From: Leadbetterella sp964489955
GTDB lineage: Bacteria; Bacteroidota; Bacteroidia; Cytophagales; Spirosomataceae
Assembly: GCA_964489955.1 (NCBI GenBank)
Contig: CAZBAV010000006.1
Location: 48,688 to 112,687 of the forward strand
DNA: 64,000 nt
Direction: 5' to 3'
The notes beneath the pieces are model-generated. The model saw nothing but the letters and a program-made list of their open reading frames with translations. It did no database searches and had not been told where the DNA came from. A program made the translations under genes and the position numbers. Below, piece after piece: positions 16,538-26,347 of the stretch (the stretch's first letter is position 1; each line of letters starts with the position of its first letter).

Positions 16538-18270
16538 GATACATATCCTTAATATTTGCTTTGTTTTGTCTTAGTTCGTGTAAGAAGGTTGCGATTCCAT
16601 CTGTGCAAAAGACAATGGATCAAGTGGTAGACCGACTTTACGGAACGCTTACCTACCCGCAAATGGACACATTGACTCATGCCGGGGTATTAACTTTTTT
16701 AAAAGAAGGTGAAAAGGAGGCTTTAGCTACACAATATTGGAAATTTGGTGTAAATGTACCTGTAAAGGTATCATTAATGAGACATAAGAAACAGGAAGTT
16801 CTTCCTTTTTGGTTGGAGTCTGCTGGTTTCAAAAAAACAGAATTAACCGTAGCTAATGCCAATTATGAATATGAGGTGTGGCAGAAGGACTTTCCCAAGG
16901 GAGTAGTACAACTTGGGGTCAATGGATTTGATAAGCATAGGCCTGTATATTTTGTAGCAGTAGCTCCTCAGGAAGCAGCCCAAAACGTAGAGATTAGTCC
17001 TATTTTCCCCGAGAAACAACATATGACATTAATGGAGGTTGGAGCGTTTACGTACCACGATTGGGACGGGCTGGTACTCACAACTGTACCTAAGGAGTTG
17101 CAAGGACACACCCTACTGGCTACGGTGAGGGGTAGGGCTCGTGAAGCCCATGTGCTTGGAGCTTTCAGGGAAACCCAAAGCGTATCTAGTACTAATCCAG
17201 ATCAAATTTTACTAACCTATAACCAAGATCCCGCAAATAGCGTAGCTATCAGTTGGCGTACAAATACCTCATCAGATAAAGGTCAGGTGATTTTTTGGGA
17301 AGAGGGGAGTCTCGATAAAAAAGTTATGGGTGTGAAAGCAAAGGCATGGCAAGATAGGATGCTCCGGAACGACAGGTATGTGCACCGGTTTACAGCTAAT
17401 CTAGAAAATCTTAAATCGGGAAAAACCTATAGATATCAAATAGGAGACAGAGGGAGTGAATACACATTCAAAGTACCAGACACGACTGATAAGTTTAGCT
17501 TTGTGTGGTTTGGTGATACCCATAATGATGAAAAGTGGGGTAAGATGTTACAGATGGCAAACAAGAAGCATCCAAGTACCGAGTTTTATATGATTGCAGG
17601 TGATCTGGTGAATACCGGCTTACACCGGGACGATTGGGATAAGTTTTTTGCTTATTCAGGAGGCGTCTTTAGTGAAAAACCTATGATGGCCATACCGGGT
17701 AACCACGATAGTCAGGATGGATTGGGAGCGGGTTTGTACCAATACACATTACCGTATCCCTCTAACGGCCCCAAAGGTTTAGAACCGGGTTTAACTTATG
17801 CCTTTAATTACAAAAACGCTCTTTATTTAATGATAGATGCAGCATCTTTTTCCAATGATGATCAGACTGCTTGGATAGTGGAACAACTTTCTGCCTCAAA
17901 TGCCACCTGGAAGTTCTTGTCGGTTCATTTTCCGCCATTTAATGAAGTAGAAGAGTATCCCGATTTGGTAGAAAAATGGGTGCCTCTTTTTGATAAGTAT
18001 AAGTTGGACTTTGTTTTCAGTGGGCATTTTCATTATTACTTAAGAAGCTATCCTATGAGGGATGGTAAAGTAGGCGAGAAAGGCACTATTTATATGACCT
18101 CAGTAGGGACTTCTGCCGCCAGAGAAGCCAAAAGCCACCAACCGTTTGTGCAGAAAAGATTAGAAAAAGGTAATTTTTATCAAATGGTGGACATTGACGG
18201 GAATAAACTACATATGAAAGTCTACGATAACGAAGGAGTGGAAGTTGATTTTTTTGAAATTGTTAAATAA
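16534..18270 (+). CDS. Lipoprotein metallophosphoesterase of the purple acid phosphatase type
   Basis: The 578-residue lipoprotein has a lipobox LSSC (Cys16). About residues 30-200 are unassigned. Residues about 220-310 look like the fibronectin-like N-terminal domain of purple acid phosphatases (DQILLTYNQDPANSVAISW, RYQIGD). The catalytic metallophosphatase domain follows from about 320, with metal-site motifs in order: FGDTHND (about 325), AGDLVNTG (about 355), GNHD (about 389), VHFPPF (about 463) and GHFHYY (about 496). It is translationally coupled to the upstream GDPD, suggesting removal of phosphate from glycerol-3-phosphate or other esters outside the inner membrane. A cyclic-nucleotide phosphodiesterase role cannot be excluded. 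Confidence 0.87.
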   Translation: MRYISLIFALFCLSSCKKVAIPSVQKTMDQVVDRLYGTLTYPQMDTLTHAGVLTFLKEGEKEALATQYWKFGVNVPVKVSLMRHKKQEVLPFWLESAGFKKTELTVANANYEYEVWQKDFPKGVVQLGVNGFDKHRPVYFVAVAPQEAAQNVEISPIFPEKQHMTLMEVGAFTYHDWDGLVLTTVPKELQGHTLLATVRGRAREAHVLGAFRETQSVSSTNPDQILLTYNQDPANSVAISWRTNTSSDKGQVIFWEEGSLDKKVMGVKAKAWQDRMLRNDRYVHRFTANLENLKSGKTYRYQIGDRGSEYTFKVPDTTDKFSFVWFGDTHNDEKWGKMLQMANKKHPSTEFYMIAGDLVNTGLHRDDWDKFFAYSGGVFSEKPMMAIPGNHDSQDGLGAGLYQYTLPYPSNGPKGLEPGLTYAFNYKNALYLMIDAASFSNDDQTAWIVEQLSASNATWKFLSVHFPPFNEVEEYPDLVEKWVPLFDKYKLDFVFSGHFHYYLRSYPMRDGKVGEKGTIYMTSVGTSAAREAKSHQPFVQKRLEKGNFYQMVDIDGNKLHMKVYDNEGVEVDFFEIVK

Positions 18271-18505
18271 GTTTTTATTTGTATAAATATATAAATAATT
18301 AAATATTTAATAAAAAAACAAACTTACTATTTGGGGCATTTCGTTTTGTGAAAAATCGTTAAAGCGTCTCTGGGGATAAATCCGCTGTTTATAGCTTGGA
18401 ATAACTTCAGTTTATTACTTGTAATTAAAATCTTGTAAGTATTTCTGAAAATAGTGTAAGGCTCTTTAGCTACGGATTAATGATTTTTGTAAAAAAAATG
18501 AAATA

Positions 18506-18709
18506 ATGACTAAATCATATAATGTATCGGGAATGAAATGCGGAGGTTGCGAAACCAGCATTAAGAATGCACTTAGCAGTATAAGTGAAATTACAGGAGT
18601 GGAAATTAAAAGGGAGGAAGGAAAAGCAACGGTAGAAATGAAGTCTGATTTAGAAGTTGGCATTCTACAAGAAGCTATCGGAAAGGGTTTTGTTATAACG
18701 GAAGAATAA
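18506..18709 (+). CDS. Heavy-metal-associated (HMA) domain protein, CopZ-like
   Basis: This 67-residue protein is a single HMA domain with the metal-binding motif GMKCGGC (Cys12 and Cys15) and the usual beta-alpha-beta-beta-alpha-beta length. Such proteins carry Cu(I) or other soft metals to P-type ATPases or regulators. No ATPase or metal regulator is nearby, so the partner is elsewhere in the genome. The 230 bp upstream are AT-rich and contain no other gene. A hairpin at 18722-18749 follows closely. Confidence 0.88.
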   Translation: MTKSYNVSGMKCGGCETSIKNALSSISEITGVEIKREEGKATVEMKSDLEVGILQEAIGKGFVITEE

Positions 18710-18721
18710 TTAGGTTTGCCT

Positions 18722-18749
18722 TAAGGACGGAATAAATCAACCGTCCTTA
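18722..18749 (+). terminator. Probable terminator hairpin after the HMA gene
   Basis: TAAGGACGG at 18722-18730 pairs with CCGTCCTTA at 18741-18749 across a 10-base loop, 12 bp after the stop. The following tract (GGGTAATTTTGTTTT) is only moderately T-rich, so termination may be weak. Confidence 0.55.
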
Positions 18750-18986
18750 GGGTAATTTTGTTTTCTACATAACTTTGGCTCTTATAGTTGGGTTTTTTAT
18801 GTTCTCAGGTTTTCAAAAGGTTGAGGCCGACTGAATCTGCTAGTTGTTTAAACTTACTGCCCCTTTTAATGTAGGTGGTTTTAGTAATAATGCCATTTAA
18901 TCCGAATTTTGGTTTAAAACATTTCTTCAAAAGACTTGTGCGGTCTTAGGCAGTCATGTAGTTTAGCATTTTTTATTTACTATAGG

Positions 18987-20186
18987 ATGCGATACGATAC
19001 GATAATCATAGGCGGAGGAATAGTAGGCTTAGCTACTGCTCTTTCAATTTTACAAAAAAGGCCGCAAACGCGGCTTTTAGTGCTAGAGAAAGAAAATGGG
19101 CCTGCAGTACACCAAACAGGCCACAACAGTGGAGTAATACACTCGGGACTATATTATAAGCCCGGGAGTTTGAAGGCCTTAAACTGTATAAAGGGGTACC
19201 ACCAATTGTTAGATTTTTGCCAAAAATATGAGATACCACACGAGATATGTGGAAAAGTCGTAGTGGCTACGCGAAAAGAACAAGTTAGCATTTTAGATGG
19301 TCTATATGAAAGGGGGCAGCAAAATGGTTTGGAAGGTCTTGAGCTTCTTTCTCCTGAACAAATAAAGGAAATAGAGCCACACGTGGCAGGCTTAAAAGGG
19401 ATCAAAGTACCGCAGACTGGTATAATAAACTATAAAGTTGTAGCGGAAAAGTACGCCGACTTAATCCAAGACCTGGGCGGTACAATAAAATATGGAGAGC
19501 GTGTATCGTCAGTATCAGAGCTTAGTGGAGTTTCCAATGTGGTTACCAATAAGGCCAGTTATGATACTACTTTGGTGGTGAACTGTGCGGGTTTATACTC
19601 CGATAAAGTGACCCAGTACACAGAAAAAGAAAAGGTTAATGTCCGGATTATTCCTTTTCGGGGCGAATACTATGAGCTAAAGCCAGAAAAGCATTATCTG
19701 GTAAAACATCTGGTTTATCCCGTTCCGGACCCCAATTTCCCTTTCTTAGGTGTGCATTTTACAAGGATGATAGAAGGCGGGGTAGAGGCCGGGCCCAATG
19801 CGGTATTGGCTTTCAGCAGAGAAGGATATAAGAAATTTGATATAAAGTTTTCTGAGTTTGGTGAAACTCTCGCTTGGCCGGGATTTCGGAAAGTGGCAGC
19901 CAAATATTGGAAAACCGGATTGGGAGAGTATTACCGGTCTTTTTCTAAATCTGCTTTTACTACAGCCCTGCAAGAGCTTATTCCCGAACTGCAGAAAGAT
20001 GATTTGGTGCCGGGTGGTGCCGGAGTACGGGCTCAAGCATGCGAGCATAACGGAGGCTTGCTGGATGATTTTTCTATAATAGAGAATTTGCAGGCAATAA
20101 ATGTAGTAAATGCACCATCGCCTGCGGCAACCTCGTCTCTTTCTATAGGCGAAACCGTTGCAGAATTGGCTTTGAAGAGGCTATAG
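18987..20186 (+). CDS. lhgO: L-2-hydroxyglutarate oxidase
   Basis: This FAD-dependent DAO-family oxidoreductase oxidises L-2-hydroxyglutarate to 2-oxoglutarate. The N-terminal dinucleotide-binding motif is TIIIGGGIVGLATALS, followed by the family-typical HNSGVIHSGLYY, in which the His is in the FAD-linked region. PFRGEYYELKPE, YPVPDPNFPFLGVHFT and GPNAVLAFSREGY follow, as in LhgO/YgaF. I chose the ATG at 18987 (MRYDTIIIGGG), because the 17 residues from 18936 do not belong to the fold; this gives 399 residues, the usual length. It stands just before nuoLMN but is separated by 71 bp with a promoter-like element. The assignment rests on the motifs and could be a close relative with another 2-hydroxyacid. 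Confidence 0.9.
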   Translation: MRYDTIIIGGGIVGLATALSILQKRPQTRLLVLEKENGPAVHQTGHNSGVIHSGLYYKPGSLKALNCIKGYHQLLDFCQKYEIPHEICGKVVVATRKEQVSILDGLYERGQQNGLEGLELLSPEQIKEIEPHVAGLKGIKVPQTGIINYKVVAEKYADLIQDLGGTIKYGERVSSVSELSGVSNVVTNKASYDTTLVVNCAGLYSDKVTQYTEKEKVNVRIIPFRGEYYELKPEKHYLVKHLVYPVPDPNFPFLGVHFTRMIEGGVEAGPNAVLAFSREGYKKFDIKFSEFGETLAWPGFRKVAAKYWKTGLGEYYRSFSKSAFTTALQELIPELQKDDLVPGGAGVRAQACEHNGGLLDDFSIIENLQAINVVNAPSPAATSSLSIGETVAELALKRL

Positions 20187-20230
20187 TAGTATGATGTTGT
20201 TAAAACTGTCTTATTTACAATTAATATAAT

Positions 20231-20238
20231 TAGATTTG
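20231..20238 (+). promoter_or_regulatory. Putative -7 element (TAGATTTG) for nuoLMN
   Basis: TAGATTTG fits TAnnTTTG and lies 20 bp before the nuoL ATG, predicting a very short leader of about 12 nt. A good -33 TTTG was not found at standard spacing. Confidence 0.4.
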
Positions 20239-20257
20239 CAGCTGGAAATCTGTATTA

Positions 20258-22297
20258 ATGAATCCAGAATCACTTATTATCTTTAATTTACTACTGTACC
20301 TTTTAGGCTTTCTATTTTTGCTTGGCCTGAACAATAGTGTATTTGCCAGTATGTCGGGCTGGATTTCCCTACTCATAAATGTTCTTGGCCTTGTTTTTAC
20401 GTCCAATCAGGTATTAAATATCCCCGGGGATTTTCAGATACAATATGAGTGGCTAAAGTTAGGAGATAAGTCTTTGTATTTTAGTTTTTTAATGAATGCC
20501 CAAACCAAATTTATGTTGGTTTTAGTGCAGGTTGTATCCTGCTTGGTTACGCTCTTTTCTACCAAGTATATGTCGGAAGATAAGGGACAAAATCGTTTTT
20601 TTGCATTCTTAAATCTCTTTGTATGCTCTATGCTGGGTTTGGTTCTTTCAGGTAACCTTTTCCAGATTTACTTTTTTTGGGAGCTTGTAGGTTTTTGTTC
20701 ATATCTACTTATTGGGTTTTGGTATACTAAAAAGGCGGCCAATGCTGCAGCTATGAAAGCCTTCTTATTAAATAGGGTAGGAGATGCATTCCTTCTAACA
20801 GGTATATTTCTGATCTTTTATTTATATGGGACGCTGGACTTTGGTGATTTACTGGTGGCAGAAGTAATAGAAAGAGATTATGTTGTTTTTGATAAATTAC
20901 AGCTTCAAACTATAGCTATTCTACTGGTTTTTGGAGGAGTTATAGCCAAGTCTGCTCAGTTTCCATTACAGGTTTGGTTACCTGATGCAATGGCTGGCCC
21001 TACGCCGGCTTCGGCCCTAATCCATGCCGCTACTATGGTTGTATCTGGCGTGTTTTTATTAGGACGTCTCCAACCTTTAATCACAGAAGACGCCGGTTTA
21101 TTTATCACTTTTGTGGGGTGTATTACGGCTTTGGTAGGGGCTGTTCCAGCCCTAGTAGCTACTGACTTAAAGAAAGTCTTGGCATTCTCAACCCTTTCGC
21201 AACTAGGCTTTATGGTAGCTGCAATGGGTATGGGTGATGTAGCCGCTGCATTTTTCCATTTAACTACCCATGCGTTTTTTAAGGCGGGCTTATTTTTGTG
21301 TGCAGGTGTAATTATTAGCTATTTACACCATGAACAGGATATGAGAAAAATGGGGAATTTAACAAGTAAACTACCTATTGTATTCTATGCATTTTTATTA
21401 TGTTCGGCGGCCTTGGTAGGTTTACCACTTACCTCAGGCTATTTATCAAAAGAAACTATACTTAATACGGCTTTCATCTATGGTTTAGAAGAAACAGGAC
21501 TAAAGACAGCTGTGCCCGTTTTACTACTTGTAAGTTCTTTTTTTACAGGAATGTATGTGGTACGCATGATAGTGATGGTGTTTTTTAAGCGAGAGGATAA
21601 TCCTGTGGATTTACTTATAGATAATACTAAGAAAACGGTGGGAGGTGCTATAAAATCTTTCCAAGATATCCTTACTGGTGACAATAAGGGGCGTTTTGGT
21701 GAGGAAAGTATTCTTTCTTTCATACGTGGATTAGGCGTTTTTGAGTTAGCTATCATCTTTTTAGCAGCATGTTCTACATATATAGTTTTCTCTTCGCATC
21801 CTCTGCATGCTGTAAATGTTTGGTTTTATCCTAAGTTTGGTATACAAAAGGAAATGTATACTTGGTTACCTTGGGTAGTAGGAGGTATTTTCATAGTAGC
21901 GTTATTAGTGAGTTATAATGTTACTTTAGAAGAAATTAAAAGATATTATTTGGGAGAAGGCAAACCAAAACAATGGCTATTAAGGCAGTTTTATATGGAT
22001 ACCTTGTATGAACGGGGTTTTGTGCGGATATATAGAGATGTACTTCCCGTGTTTTCTACTATAGAAAAAAAAGTGCTTGACGCATTAATTTCGGGCTTAA
22101 GTATGGCTACCATAACGTTTTCCAGCTGGACTTCAGTGTTTGAGAGAAAGGTGGTAGACGGGGCTGTTTTAGGTAGTTTTGCGGGTTTGAAAACAATAGG
22201 TGATAAGATACGGAAACTAGCAAAAGGTCAATTACAAAATTATATTATGGGTTTAATACTGGGTTTTGTCTTATTAGTTTTGGTTGCTTTATTATAG
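20258..22297 (+). CDS. nuoL: NADH-quinone oxidoreductase subunit L
   Basis: NuoL is the distal antiporter-like subunit of complex I that couples quinone reduction to proton export. The 679-residue protein has about 16 membrane helices. Conserved parts include FFWELVGFCSYLLIGFWY, VWLPDAMAGPTPASALIHAATMV, and STLSQLGFMVAAMGMG with the lysine and histidine residues of the half-channels, plus the lateral helix near the C-terminus (about 600-679). It is the first of three tightly packed genes (6 bp to nuoM). The other subunits (A-K) are not in the window. Confidence 0.96.
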   Translation: MNPESLIIFNLLLYLLGFLFLLGLNNSVFASMSGWISLLINVLGLVFTSNQVLNIPGDFQIQYEWLKLGDKSLYFSFLMNAQTKFMLVLVQVVSCLVTLFSTKYMSEDKGQNRFFAFLNLFVCSMLGLVLSGNLFQIYFFWELVGFCSYLLIGFWYTKKAANAAAMKAFLLNRVGDAFLLTGIFLIFYLYGTLDFGDLLVAEVIERDYVVFDKLQLQTIAILLVFGGVIAKSAQFPLQVWLPDAMAGPTPASALIHAATMVVSGVFLLGRLQPLITEDAGLFITFVGCITALVGAVPALVATDLKKVLAFSTLSQLGFMVAAMGMGDVAAAFFHLTTHAFFKAGLFLCAGVIISYLHHEQDMRKMGNLTSKLPIVFYAFLLCSAALVGLPLTSGYLSKETILNTAFIYGLEETGLKTAVPVLLLVSSFFTGMYVVRMIVMVFFKREDNPVDLLIDNTKKTVGGAIKSFQDILTGDNKGRFGEESILSFIRGLGVFELAIIFLAACSTYIVFSSHPLHAVNVWFYPKFGIQKEMYTWLPWVVGGIFIVALLVSYNVTLEEIKRYYLGEGKPKQWLLRQFYMDTLYERGFVRIYRDVLPVFSTIEKKVLDALISGLSMATITFSSWTSVFERKVVDGAVLGSFAGLKTIGDKIRKLAKGQLQNYIMGLILGFVLLVLVALL

Positions 22298-22303
22298 TTT
22301 AAT

Positions 22304-23875
22304 ATGGGTTCAAGTATACTAAGTTCTTTAATAGTAGTGCCTTTGGTGGCAGCAATAATAATTTTGCTTTTGCCTAGGGCGTATAAGACATCCTTTAAGT
22401 GGATTAATTTGGTTGCCCAAGTCATTTTGGTTATCAATGCCTTGACCATTATGGGAAGTTTTGATAAAGAAGATCCCAGCTACCAAATGTTGGAGCATTC
22501 GGAGTGGATACGACTTTCTCTTGGGGGGAAAGCCATGCTGTCTATAGATTATATTTTGGCTGTAGATGGTTTGTCGCTTCCGATGGTAGTTTTAAGTGCC
22601 ATAGTTTTTTTGGTGGCTTCTATTTCTTCGTTCAAAATACAGGTTAAAGAGAAATCGTATTATGTGCTATTTTTGGTTCTTACTGCCTCTGTATTTGGTT
22701 CTTTTCTTGCGGTAGACTTCTTCCTGTTTTTTGTATTCTTTGAATTTATGTTACTACCCATGTATTTCTTGATAGGAATTTGGGGAGGAGAAAACAGGGC
22801 TTATGCATCCCTAAAATTCTTTGTTTATACATTTATAGGCTCTTTGCTCATTTTGGTGGTGATGATTTGCATGGTCATGTCTAGTAGTGATGAGTTTTTT
22901 AGTAATGAATATAGTAGCTTGGTTTATAGTTTTGACTTCAGGATGCTTAAAGATGCAGCCAATCTCATCCCGGGCTCAATTTTAGATATAGAAAACCCTA
23001 AATTGGTTTTTGGTATACCTGCCCGAAACCTCATGTTTTTGTTGCTTCTGATAGGTTTTGGAATTAAGTTACCTGTAGTACCTTTCCATACCTGGCTTCC
23101 GGATGCCCACGTAGAGGCACCTACGCCTGTATCGGTTGTATTGGCTGGGATACTCTTAAAAATAGGAGGATATGGTGTGTTAAGGATAGCCTATGGGATT
23201 TTGCCGGATGCAGCTGTAACATTTACCACTTTGGTTGGTGCTTTGGGTATGGTTTCTATTATTTATGGAGCCTTAAATGCTTTAGCTCAAACGGATCTTA
23301 AAAAGCTAATTGCTTATTCTTCGGTATCGCACATGGGATTTGTGTTTGTGGGCATTGCTGCTCTTAATAGCGAAGGGATAAACGGAGCAGTTTTCCAGAT
23401 GTTTAGTCACGGGGTGCTTTCTTCTATGCTTTTTCTGATAGCTGGGGTACTCTATGAGCGTACACATAACAGAGAGATTGCCAATTTTGGAGGTTTGGCC
23501 ACCAAAATGCCGGTTTATACGTTAATGGTCACTATTGCATTCTTTGGATCTTTGGGCTTACCATCATTATCTGGTTTTATTGGGGAGTTTCTAACCTTGT
23601 ATGGAGGATTTCAGTCATTGGTTTTACCAAAGTTTGTACCGATAATTTCGGTAGTAGGATTAGTACTTTCTGCTGTATACTTACTTTGGACTTTCCAAAG
23701 GATGTTCTTAGGGCCTTTCCGCGTTAATGGAGAGCACTTGCAGGCTATGAAAGATCTGGGCCGAGAAGAAATAATAATGTTGGCCGGGCTGGCTGTTCTT
23801 ACTATCTTGCTAGGGGTTTTACCAAATACTTTACTTGACTTTACCAATACTACGGTTCTTGAGTTCCTAAAATGA
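22304..23875 (+). CDS. nuoM: NADH-quinone oxidoreductase subunit M
   Basis: NuoM is the middle antiporter-like subunit of complex I. The 523-residue protein has about 14 hydrophobic helices and the family signatures FFEFMLLPMYFLIGIWGG, PFHTWLPDAHVEAPTPVSVVLAG and YSSVSHMGFVFVG, which include the key Glu and Lys of the proton path. Its start is 6 bp after nuoL and its stop overlaps the nuoN start as ATGA, which argues for a single transcript with coupled translation and equal subunit amounts. Confidence 0.96.
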   Translation: MGSSILSSLIVVPLVAAIIILLLPRAYKTSFKWINLVAQVILVINALTIMGSFDKEDPSYQMLEHSEWIRLSLGGKAMLSIDYILAVDGLSLPMVVLSAIVFLVASISSFKIQVKEKSYYVLFLVLTASVFGSFLAVDFFLFFVFFEFMLLPMYFLIGIWGGENRAYASLKFFVYTFIGSLLILVVMICMVMSSSDEFFSNEYSSLVYSFDFRMLKDAANLIPGSILDIENPKLVFGIPARNLMFLLLLIGFGIKLPVVPFHTWLPDAHVEAPTPVSVVLAGILLKIGGYGVLRIAYGILPDAAVTFTTLVGALGMVSIIYGALNALAQTDLKKLIAYSSVSHMGFVFVGIAALNSEGINGAVFQMFSHGVLSSMLFLIAGVLYERTHNREIANFGGLATKMPVYTLMVTIAFFGSLGLPSLSGFIGEFLTLYGGFQSLVLPKFVPIISVVGLVLSAVYLLWTFQRMFLGPFRVNGEHLQAMKDLGREEIIMLAGLAVLTILLGVLPNTLLDFTNTTVLEFLK

Positions 23876-25314
23876 AGGAGATTTTAAATAGCACTTTATA
23901 TATAGGGCCAGAAATTGTTTTGGTTTTGGGCATACTTTTGTCTGTACTTCTTGCTGCATTCGGCAGGGAAAAGAGCCGCCTCGTTTATTATACTTTTTTG
24001 GGTGTGGTTTTATGCTATATGTTTGCAATAGTGGTTAAATATGATAATGTCACAACCGAGGGAGTTAGTTTATTTGAAGGCCTTTTACACTTAGATAAGT
24101 TATCTCTCTTAGTAAAACAATTAAGTGCTATCTCTGCTTTTATTTTTCTGGTACATGCACGTTTTTTTCGGTATGCTTATGATAATGAAATATACATCAT
24201 GGTGCTTTTTGTGCTATTGGGTATAAGTGTATTATCTATGAGTACGCACTTTCTTACTTTGTTTGTTTCTTTGGAGATCGTATCGCTTAGCTCTTATGTG
24301 TTAGTTAGTGCCAAAAAAGAAAAACGAAATTTCGAAGCAGGTATAAAGTATTTGATATTTGGAGCTACAGCTTCTGCAATTATGCTGTTTGGGGTTTCTT
24401 TGTTCTTTGGTATGTCTCATAGCTTAGATTTTGCATCGGAAGGTTTTAGCCAAATGGTGACCAAAAGTCCGACTTTTGCTGTGAAAATTGTGACATTGAT
24501 GGTTCTTTCAGGCTTTCTATTTAAGATAACAGCTGCTCCTTTCCACCAGTGGGTTCCTGATGTTTACCAAAGTACTTCCACCCCGATACTTTCATTTTTG
24601 TCATTTGCCCCTAAAGCTGCAGGGTTTTTAGTTGTGGCAAGGATTGTGCATGCCGGGTTTGTGGACCTAAATATGATTTTGGTTGCTATAGTCTGCATTT
24701 CGCTTGTGGTAGGTAATTTGTCTGCCTTATGGCAAAACGACTTTAAACGCTTGCTTGGATATTCGGCTATTGTACATTCAGGTTTTATATTGGTAGGTCT
24801 CGTAAAAGGGCCGGAAACCGATTTCTATGGCACTTTCTTTTATTTGGCTTCTTATTTGCCTATGACCATGGGAGCTTTTTTCTTGGCCGATTTGATACAC
24901 ATGAAAATAAGCACATACGATATTCCTTCTATGGCTGGGCTAGGAAAAAAGTATGGTTTATTGGCATTTAACGCACTTATTATCCTTATTGCTTTAATTG
25001 GCTTGCCACCCACAGTGGGTTTCATGGCCAAAATGGTCGTATTTACAACTTTGTATGAAGTGGGTTCGTCGGCTGTAAATGGTAGTGTATATTATTTTCT
25101 GCTTGTTTTTGGCTTGTTAAATTCTGCTATAGCTTTATACTATTATTTAAGGCCGGCCTATTATATGTTGGTAGTGAAGCCCACTGAGGGCGACAGCTCT
25201 TATGTGAACAGCTTTTGGATGAGCGTATTACTATGCTACTTTAGTGCATTTATTATAGCATTCTTTGTTTCTCCAAACCTACTTAGTGAATGGATTAAGA
25301 ATGTCCTTTTTTAG
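23872..25314 (+). CDS. nuoN: NADH-quinone oxidoreductase subunit N
   Basis: NuoN is the third antiporter-like subunit of the complex I membrane arm. The 480-residue length and about 14 helices are normal. Family segments include FVSLEIVSLSSYVLVSAKK, KYLIFGATASAIMLFG, PFHQWVPDVYQSTSTP and GYSAIVHSGFILVG. It overlaps nuoM by 4 bp and ends in a convergent 4-bp stop overlap (TTAG at 25311-25314) with the TauE/SafE gene on the other strand; no terminator hairpin is visible between them. Confidence 0.96.
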   Translation: MKEILNSTLYIGPEIVLVLGILLSVLLAAFGREKSRLVYYTFLGVVLCYMFAIVVKYDNVTTEGVSLFEGLLHLDKLSLLVKQLSAISAFIFLVHARFFRYAYDNEIYIMVLFVLLGISVLSMSTHFLTLFVSLEIVSLSSYVLVSAKKEKRNFEAGIKYLIFGATASAIMLFGVSLFFGMSHSLDFASEGFSQMVTKSPTFAVKIVTLMVLSGFLFKITAAPFHQWVPDVYQSTSTPILSFLSFAPKAAGFLVVARIVHAGFVDLNMILVAIVCISLVVGNLSALWQNDFKRLLGYSAIVHSGFILVGLVKGPETDFYGTFFYLASYLPMTMGAFFLADLIHMKISTYDIPSMAGLGKKYGLLAFNALIILIALIGLPPTVGFMAKMVVFTTLYEVGSSAVNGSVYYFLLVFGLLNSAIALYYYLRPAYYMLVVKPTEGDSSYVNSFWMSVLLCYFSAFIIAFFVSPNLLSEWIKNVLF

Positions 25315-26066
25315 ACCAGAATTAATACCAACGAAGATAGCAAAACTAGGACAATGATAACTTTCCTGAATAAAGCTTCTGGAATGACTTTCAGGATTTT
25401 TATTCCCAGAAAGCCACCAAGTAGCACAAAAGGGAAGGCTAGGAGGTTAAGGTATACGCCAGCCCATGACAGGTTGTCCCAAACCAAAGCTTGTAAGGGA
25501 ACCTTGGTGTAGTTGAGGATCATAATAAACCAGGCTGCGGTGGCTGTAAATGTTACTTTATCCAGTTTTTTTGATAGCATATAGATAGATAAGGCAGGCC
25601 CTGCCGCATTACCCATCATAGTAGAAAAACCCATTACAAAGCCAAACAAAGGTGCGTACCACGGTTTTTTTGTGAATTTGTCTTTTAATAAATACTGGCT
25701 CCAAAGTAAGAATATCATTCCTAATACTATACAGGCCGCAATTATGATTTTAAAAGCCCGGTCATCCGTATACTTTCCCACTATTAAGCCTATAACGAGT
25801 CCTAACAAAGCCATTGGGAGAAGTTTTTGAACCTCCTGCCAGAGAAACGCTTTGCGGTAGTAGATTACTGCAATTAAGTCTGCAAAACATAGTAAAACCA
25901 GTACAATGCCAGTAGAGTATTTTGCTCCGAAAAGTATAGCAAACATAGGAATAGCCAATGTGCCTATATTAGGAATGCCAGTTTTGGACATACCGATGAG
26001 CATGGCACAGCCAAAATATACTGCCCACGCCCAAGGAGAAGAAAAATAATGTAAAGCGGATTCCAC
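25311..26066 (-). CDS. TauE/SafE family membrane exporter
   Basis: This 251-residue protein has about seven or eight membrane helices and the TauE/SafE pattern: CAMLIGMSKTGIPNIGTLAIPM near the N-terminus and, in the second repeat, GFVMGFSTMMGNAAGPALSIYML. The family moves sulfite, sulfoacetate or other small organic anions across the inner membrane; the substrate is not predictable here. The start is GTG at 26066, as no better in-frame ATG is close, and a TAnnTTTG element lies 27 bp upstream. It is convergent with nuoN and overlaps its stop codon. Confidence 0.88.
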   Translation of the reverse strand: MESALHYFSSPWAWAVYFGCAMLIGMSKTGIPNIGTLAIPMFAILFGAKYSTGIVLVLLCFADLIAVIYYRKAFLWQEVQKLLPMALLGLVIGLIVGKYTDDRAFKIIIAACIVLGMIFLLWSQYLLKDKFTKKPWYAPLFGFVMGFSTMMGNAAGPALSIYMLSKKLDKVTFTATAAWFIMILNYTKVPLQALVWDNLSWAGVYLNLLAFPFVLLGGFLGIKILKVIPEALFRKVIIVLVLLSSLVLILV

Positions 26067-26092
26067 TAATGTAGCTATAGTTTATAGTGTTG

Positions 26093-26100
26093 CAAATGTA
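26093..26100 (-). promoter_or_regulatory. Putative -7 element (TACATTTG) for the TauE/SafE gene
   Basis: On the minus strand 26100-26093 reads TACATTTG, matching TAnnTTTG, 27 bp before the GTG start at 26066. It supports that start over more distal ones. Confidence 0.4.
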
Positions 26101-26347
26101 AATACTTAGATTTGGTAATGCTAAAAAAGTATGACTTGACTATTTATTAGATAACTTATCTTTGGAATTTCCACTTTGAATTTTGGAGGGTTATTAAATT
26201 TTACACCATAATATTAATACGCTTGGACTTTTTCGTATCTTTCGTTTCATGGAAAAAAGAACATCAATAGGTACAGGTATTATGAGTAGAAAAAGTAAAT
26301 GCCAGTCCAAATAGTAATGTGTTTTTGTGTAAAATTTAAGAGATAAT

